Source: JAUILA01 sp050289805
Lineage (GTDB): Bacteria; Bacteroidota; Bacteroidia; Cytophagales; Cyclobacteriaceae
Length of the DNA stretch: 64,000 bases
Reading direction: 5' to 3'
NCBI GenBank assembly: GCA_050289805.1
Contig: JBNKGL010000010.1
Location: forward strand, 1 to 64,000
The translations under genes were made by a program, and so were the position numbers. Under the pieces are notes generated by a model. The model saw only the letters and a program-made list of their open reading frames with translations. It was not told where the DNA came from and ran no database searches. This document shows positions 59,697 through 64,000 of this stretch, in pieces; positions within the stretch are counted from its first letter, which is position 1; each line of letters begins with the position of its first letter.

Positions 59697-60539
59697 ATGG
59701 GGGTTGCACAATATATAGCATCTACGATCGGTATTTTCGCAGTCGGCTGGATTTTGTACAAGATTGTTGATGAATCATTACAGGTAACAAAAATCCTTTT
59801 CAATTATTCCACGCAATACAGGTTCAAACATCTCTGGCACCGCCATATGATACGCCTGCCATTGCAGCCCAGATACAGGGTCATTCTGGAGGAATATTTC
59901 ACATATTACCTGAAATTAAGCCCTGAGAACAAGCTGTTGTTTGAAAAACGCATGCGGCAGTTTATTGACATGAAGGAATTCGTCGTTCGTTCTAAAACCA
60001 TGAATCTAACCGACGAAATGATTGTCCTCATCTCCGCCAGTGCCATCCAGCTTACGTTTGGCTTTCCCGGAATTTATTTCAGCCACTTTCAGCGAATTCT
60101 TATTTACCCCGATAATTATTATTCGTTGATCACTCAAAAATATCACCAGGGTGAGGTAAACCGCGCCGGAATCATTGTCCTGTCATGGAAAAATTTTCTA
60201 ATGGGTTATACAGATCATACAGACGGACGTAATCTGGCCCTTCACGAAATGGCTCATGCCCTGCTGTTGGAAGATAAAATAGTAAACGGGGAGTATGAAT
60301 TTTTGTCAAGAAAACATCTGCGGGAATGGGATTTGCTTGCAGCTATGGAAATTGAGCGAATAAAAAATGACCAGTCTATGTTCAGGGCGTATGGAGCCAC
60401 CAACCGATTTGAATTCTTTTCAGTAGCTATTGAAGTTTATTTTGAACAGCCGCATGCGCTCAAGGAATACAGTGCCCAGCTGTACAGAGCTTTATCCAAC
60501 CTCCTGAATCAGGACATCATCGAATTACACGCCTCCTGA
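59697..60539 (+). CDS. MtfA-type zinc metallopeptidase (M90) with membrane anchor
   Basis: The 280-residue protein has an N-terminal membrane helix (YIASTIGIFAVGWILYKIV), then the MtfA/M90 core with the zinc motif LALHEMAHALLLED and the downstream NRFEFFSVAIEVYFEQP containing the third-ligand Glu region. In E. coli MtfA is a peptidase that regulates the sugar repressor Mlc. Here the target is unknown. A terminator hairpin follows. Confidence 0.88.
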   Translation: MGVAQYIASTIGIFAVGWILYKIVDESLQVTKILFNYSTQYRFKHLWHRHMIRLPLQPRYRVILEEYFTYYLKLSPENKLLFEKRMRQFIDMKEFVVRSKTMNLTDEMIVLISASAIQLTFGFPGIYFSHFQRILIYPDNYYSLITQKYHQGEVNRAGIIVLSWKNFLMGYTDHTDGRNLALHEMAHALLLEDKIVNGEYEFLSRKHLREWDLLAAMEIERIKNDQSMFRAYGATNRFEFFSVAIEVYFEQPHALKEYSAQLYRALSNLLNQDIIELHAS

Positions 60540-60543
60540 AAGA

Positions 60544-60572
60544 AGAAAGGCAGCGTAACAAACTGCCTTTCT
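60544..60572. terminator. Bidirectional hairpin between mtfA-like and TonB-domain genes
   Basis: AGAAAGGCAG (60544-60553) pairs perfectly with CTGCCTTTCT (60563-60572), loop of 9, between two convergent genes. No strong T-run follows. Confidence 0.6.
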
Positions 60573-60580
60573 CTAAGTGA

Positions 60581-61087
60581 TCAATTTTTAAGTTTAAAAA
60601 CAATCGGCAAGCTATATCTGTAAGCAACAGCTTTACCATCATTAAGTCCCGGATTCCAGGAAGGCATTGAATTTACAACCCTGAGTGCTTCCTGATTCAG
60701 CAAATCATCATCGGCAGGCTTAATAACCCTTGCGCTATGAATACTTCCATCAGGTGCTACCACAAAATCAACAATTACAGTGCCTTCTGATTCATTTTCG
60801 CGCGCCTGAATTGGATATTTCAGGTTTGCGAGCAAATAATCATCCAGCGTACCGGAGCCGGCAAAAGAAGGCATATTTTCAGCAATCAGGAAGGTATACA
60901 CTACGTTACCCTCCGGATCCAGGTAAAAATCCTCCCCTTCTGCCGTAATAACAGCAGGTTCCTCTGCGTCGTCCATTATAACTTCCTCTTCCACATAATT
61001 ACTCTCTGTTTCAGAAGGCTGTGGATTACAGGAAACCATTAATGCACCACCCATGAAAATGATTGGAATTATCCGTTTGAACAACAT
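60581..61087 (-). CDS. Lipoprotein with TonB C-terminal domain
   Basis: The 168-residue protein has a lipoprotein signal ending MVSC (Cys20), an acidic stretch, and a TonB-like C-terminal domain (LANLKYPIQARENESEGTVIVDFVVAPDGSIHSARV, ALRVVNSMPSWNPGLNDGKAVAYRYSLPIVF). It has no inner-membrane helix or Pro-rich rod, so it cannot energise receptors like classical TonB; it may bind TonB boxes or peptidoglycan. Confidence 0.85.
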   Translation of the reverse strand: MLFKRIIPIIFMGGALMVSCNPQPSETESNYVEEEVIMDDAEEPAVITAEGEDFYLDPEGNVVYTFLIAENMPSFAGSGTLDDYLLANLKYPIQARENESEGTVIVDFVVAPDGSIHSARVIKPADDDLLNQEALRVVNSMPSWNPGLNDGKAVAYRYSLPIVFKLKN

Positions 61088-61150
61088 GACTTATGTGTTT
61101 ATTTCCTATAGGAATATACACATTCGAAAGCATTTAAAATATGAGAAAAG

Positions 61151-62716
61151 TCACAAGATATAGCGTAACAGCATGCTCAGAATAACCATTCCAATGAAAT
61201 AGATGAACAATGCAATATTCATTTTTGTGAATAGCGGTTCCGGCTTATCCGGTTCGGGATTAGCGTTGGCAATACCCGGATTCACCTTCGCCACGAGCAA
61301 TGCGACTCCGAGGCTTATAAAAAATCCAATGGCATTCCACCAAAACCAGAATACATTTTCACCCACAACCAGCCAGAAAAAAATATTGACTCCAACACCG
61401 GTAAGCAAGCCCGTATTCATCGCAAATGCTTTAACCTGCCTGAACCTGATCGCCACTAAAAAGGTCGCCAGAATTGGCCCGAAAAATACAGAGCCAATCT
61501 TGTTAATCGCTTCAATTACAGTTGGTGCTATATCTCCCGCATAAAATGATAGCCCCATGCATACCAGGCCCCAAAATAGCGCAGTAATGCGCGAGTAACG
61601 CACATACACTGCCGGATCCACTGTTTTTCCGCGTAAGACAAAATCTTCTGTTGCAACAGCACTCAGGGAATTGATGGTGGAACTCAGTGAAGACATAGCG
61701 GCCGATAAAATTGCCACTATTAAAATTCCTATGATTCCATGCGGAAGGTAATCCCTGATAAAAACGGGAATCATCAGATCGGGTTTGTCACCAGGAATTT
61801 GTGCCAGAAATTCAGGTGTTTTCATGGCAAAAACCCCAATTACAAGTCCCATAATGCAATAGCTCAACGTAATTGGAAACCGAAGGAGTCCATTGTAAAA
61901 CAGAATCTTGCGAACCGTTCCCAGACTATTGGCAGACAATAGGCGTTGTACCTGGCTCTGGTCGGTGCCGTAATAGGAGGCATAGAGAAAGAATCCACCA
62001 ATCAACATGGGCCAAAAACCAAAAGATTCTCCTGCTGAAAACCCCAATGAACTAAAATCGACTGCCACCAATCTTTCAGGATCTACCTCGGCTGTAAACC
62101 TGGACCATCCACCCGCAAGATCAAGACCATAATAGAGGCATATCAAAATTCCACCAAACAATATGATCATCTGAATCATATCCCCATAGACGACAGCTTT
62201 CATTCCGCCCTGGTACGAATAAACGAGTGTTACGAATCCAATCACCAGAATAGTCTGCCAGAATGGGATTCCTATCACGCTCATAATGATGAGCGCGACT
62301 GCATATATCATTACAGCCGTAGCGAATGCCCTGCTGATCTGAAAAACGAGACTCAGTAATAACCGCGTGGAAATACCAAAACGGTCTTCGAGGTATTCAT
62401 AAATACTCACAACACCACTCCGGTACAGTGCCGGGATTAATACAGTCCCCAAAAAGATCATGGCAAGCGGAACGGCAAATTCATAACTCAGCCATTGGAG
62501 ACCCCCTCCCTCCCGGATTCCAACAAAGGCGGGTGCCGACATGAAACTGATCGCGGAGAGCTGAGTTGCCATAACAGAAAGACTCAGTGGAAACCAGCCA
62601 AATGACCTACCACCAAGAAAATAATCCTCTTTATTTTTTTGCTTCTTGAATAAATATCCGAGGCCAAGGAATCCCAGCGCATAAATAAATACAATAGCAT
62701 AGTCAAGGGAATTCAT
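61151..62716 (-). CDS. Sodium:solute symporter (SSS) family transporter
   Basis: The 521-residue protein has about 13 membrane helices and the SSS sequence features: DYFLGGRSFGWFPLSLSVMATQLSAISF, LVYSYQGGMKAVVYGDMIQM, DQSQVQRLLSA and AILSAAMSSLSSTINSLSAVATEDF. It should import a sugar, acid or other solute with Na+ across the inner membrane. Substrate not readable; single gene. Confidence 0.9.
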   Translation of the reverse strand: MNSLDYAIVFIYALGFLGLGYLFKKQKNKEDYFLGGRSFGWFPLSLSVMATQLSAISFMSAPAFVGIREGGGLQWLSYEFAVPLAMIFLGTVLIPALYRSGVVSIYEYLEDRFGISTRLLLSLVFQISRAFATAVMIYAVALIIMSVIGIPFWQTILVIGFVTLVYSYQGGMKAVVYGDMIQMIILFGGILICLYYGLDLAGGWSRFTAEVDPERLVAVDFSSLGFSAGESFGFWPMLIGGFFLYASYYGTDQSQVQRLLSANSLGTVRKILFYNGLLRFPITLSYCIMGLVIGVFAMKTPEFLAQIPGDKPDLMIPVFIRDYLPHGIIGILIVAILSAAMSSLSSTINSLSAVATEDFVLRGKTVDPAVYVRYSRITALFWGLVCMGLSFYAGDIAPTVIEAINKIGSVFFGPILATFLVAIRFRQVKAFAMNTGLLTGVGVNIFFWLVVGENVFWFWWNAIGFFISLGVALLVAKVNPGIANANPEPDKPEPLFTKMNIALFIYFIGMVILSMLLRYIL

Positions 62717-62822
62717 ACAGTCGGGGTTTGCTCAAGAGTTCTGCAAACCAAAATAGGAAATTTCAGGAGGCATCAAAAAAGAACGCAAAAGTTATATAAC
62801 TATAATATTATCATAAAAAAAA

Positions 62823-62844
62823 AGGGGATGCCTTAACATCCCTT
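62823..62844 (-). terminator. Terminator after the DinB-fold gene
   Basis: AGGGGATG pairs with CATCCCTT (one G-U), loop 6; on the minus strand the stem runs into a long T-run. It lies 10 bases downstream of the gene stop at 62854. Confidence 0.75.
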
Positions 62845-62853
62845 CATACAGTC

Positions 62854-63396
62854 CTATAAAAATTTATAATTCGGGGGTTCAATATTATTCATCCGGAGAT
62901 AGAGATTGGCCTTAGCTCGATGATTGGTCACGTGATCATGAGCAAATATGATCGCCTGTCCGCGCGTAATGGTTGTCTGAGGACCAAACGGAAGTTCCAC
63001 AACAAGATCCTCGGCATTGAGTGTTTTCATCGCAGCCATTATATCGTCGAAGCCATTCGATACCAGCGTATGGATTTCGGTTTTTGACATCGTTGCCGCA
63101 TCAGGCTCCTCATATTTAATGCGGTTTCCTTTCATCATCGCTTCGCTAAAGTAATGGAGTGAGTAACCTATATGGACCATCTGACTTCCGAATGTCTTGT
63201 TAACTTCGGTAGGCTTGTAATTAAATTTTTCTTCAGGCATAGCGTCCAATACCTCGAGGGTATGTGTCTTTGCCATTTCCATCATGGGCATTGTCATTGT
63301 GATCAACTCAGGCTGATCAGCCGGCTTGTAGGTAAATGCACCCATGGATACAACAAGGGCCGCAGCCGTCAACAAATAAGGTATTGGTTTTTTCAT
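62854..63396 (-). CDS. Exported DinB-family protein
   Basis: The 180-residue protein has a signal peptide (MKKPIPYLLTAAALVVSMGAF) and a DinB four-helix fold: THTLEVLDAMPEEKFNYKPTE, FGSQMVHIGYSLHYFSEAMM and IIFAHDHVTNHRAKANLYLR. The His residues in MVHIG, AHDH and TNHR fit the metal triad of DinB/YfiT proteins. Secretion is unusual for the classical family but common in Bacteroidota. Role possibly thiol or metal related. Confidence 0.88.
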   Translation of the reverse strand: MKKPIPYLLTAAALVVSMGAFTYKPADQPELITMTMPMMEMAKTHTLEVLDAMPEEKFNYKPTEVNKTFGSQMVHIGYSLHYFSEAMMKGNRIKYEEPDAATMSKTEIHTLVSNGFDDIMAAMKTLNAEDLVVELPFGPQTTITRGQAIIFAHDHVTNHRAKANLYLRMNNIEPPNYKFL

Positions 63397-63528
63397 AGCA
63401 TTACGTTTGATTGGTGGAACAGAGTGAAAACAAAACGAGTATATGTAACCCGGTTTTTTGTTTTACGTGATCAGATTTTGTCAGGTTGTCTTATTTACAG
63501 AACTTCAGGGTAAATTTGAATTAGAGAT

Positions 63529-64000
63529 ATGAAATACCTTCAATTTACAGACGGATCTCAGATACCACAGCTCGGACTTGGAACATGGAAATCACAGCCT
63601 GGTGAGGTTTACCAGGCAATTATTGATGCGGTAACCGCCGGCTACCGGCATATTGATTGCGCCGCAGTTTATGGTAATGAGGCGGAAATTGGTGATGCTC
63701 TTCGCTTTTTACTGAATGAAGGAAAAGTAAAACGCGATGAATTATTTATTACATCTAAACTCTGGAATGACTCCCATCAGCCGGAATCAGCTCAGAAAGC
63801 CATCAAAAAGACTCTCTCAGACCTGAAACTTGAATACCTGGATCTTTATTTAATTCACTGGCCAATTTCAATCAAGGCTAGTGCCGGATTTCCGTTCAGC
63901 GGCGAAGATTTCATATCCCCGGAAGAATTGCCTTTCACAGAAACCTGGAAGGCTATGGAGGAAATGAAGAAAAATGGATTGGCCCGTCATATCGGTGTCT
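63529..64000 (+). CDS. Aldo/keto reductase, 3' end beyond the window
   Basis: ATG 63529 opens a frame with the aldo/keto reductase start IPQLGLGTWKSQPGEVYQAI, then AGYRHIDCAAVYGNEAEIG (catalytic Asp and Tyr), FITSKLWNDSH with the catalytic Lys, and LDLYLIHWPIS with the catalytic His. It continues past 64000 after ~157 codons. NAD(P)H-dependent reduction of aldehydes or sugars is expected; substrate unknown. It is divergent from the DinB gene. Confidence 0.92.
   Translation, partial: MKYLQFTDGSQIPQLGLGTWKSQPGEVYQAIIDAVTAGYRHIDCAAVYGNEAEIGDALRFLLNEGKVKRDELFITSKLWNDSHQPESAQKAIKKTLSDLKLEYLDLYLIHWPISIKASAGFPFSGEDFISPEELPFTETWKAMEEMKKNGLARHIGV

Noticed and set aside
1..64000. tRNA, rRNA, CRISPR arrays, insertion sequences
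   Set aside because: No cloverleaf-like, repeat-spacer or transposase patterns were recognised on either strand.

Overview
The window is from a Gram-negative member of the phylum Bacteroidota, probably a Cytophagia-type, free-living, aerobic and possibly marine bacterium. This is inferred from gene content: FecR/ECF-sigma/TonB-receptor cascades, many lipoproteins with Bacteroidota-type lipoboxes, SprB-repeat, DUF5777 and DUF5522 proteins, a FucP-type sugar symporter, weak Shine-Dalgarno signals and AT-rich spacers. No tRNA, rRNA, CRISPR array or insertion sequence was seen. The last gene runs off the right edge.

Region 1 (1-4.2 kb) holds two paralogous aryl-sulfate sulfotransferase-like lipoproteins around a PAPS-type sulfotransferase. 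Region 2 (4.4-16 kb) is the most striking metabolic locus: a complete aerobic carbon monoxide dehydrogenase operon on the minus strand in the order coxM-S-L-G-D-E-F. The large subunit carries the form I active-site loop AYRCSFR, so true CO oxidation is predicted. The coxF-like XdhC protein ends in a cysteine-rich YHS domain. Next to it are a cytosolic Asp-box propeller, a MoaD/ThiS-like protein and a Cys-rich membrane protein in one overlapping unit, then a second XdhC and moeA.

Region 3 (16-30.7 kb) is mixed: a FucP-type symporter, a cNMP-domain histidine kinase with a receiver/thioredoxin-reductase-like partner that lacks CxxC, an AraC-family remnant, a small basic protein beside a DEAD-box helicase, a candidate 25-residue gene with its own terminator, an NMT1-like binding protein, an M14 peptidase, a class A beta-lactamase-like hydrolase, MscS, and a pair of acidic lipoproteins. 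Region 4 (30.8-34.8 kb) is an ECF sigma/FecR/TonB-receptor system.

Region 5 (34.8-51.3 kb) looks like an energy-stress or dormancy island. A long minus-strand array with overlapping genes runs Na/Pi transporter, P-type ATPase, ATP-cone nuclease, AMP-phosphorylase-like enzyme, PRPP synthetase, two PPK2 polyphosphate kinases and two cupins. Divergent from it are two double-domain universal stress proteins and an eRF1-like protein, followed by a split APH/AAA kinase pair with a DUF2267 protein, and a CBS protein. The set resembles the gene content of the mycobacterial DosR dormancy regulon. With CO dehydrogenase it suggests survival on trace gas and polyphosphate during starvation; this link is inference.

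Region 6 (51.4-64 kb) contains a META-domain lipoprotein, TonB-type proteins, a Tat-exported Gfo/Idh/MocA oxidoreductase with a NUDIX hydrolase, a four-gene envelope operon (SprB/cytochrome lipoprotein, OB-fold, YceI, DUF5777 barrel), an ECF sigma factor with a membrane-spanning barrel partner, an MtfA-type peptidase, a sodium:solute symporter, an exported DinB-fold protein and the start of an aldo/keto reductase.
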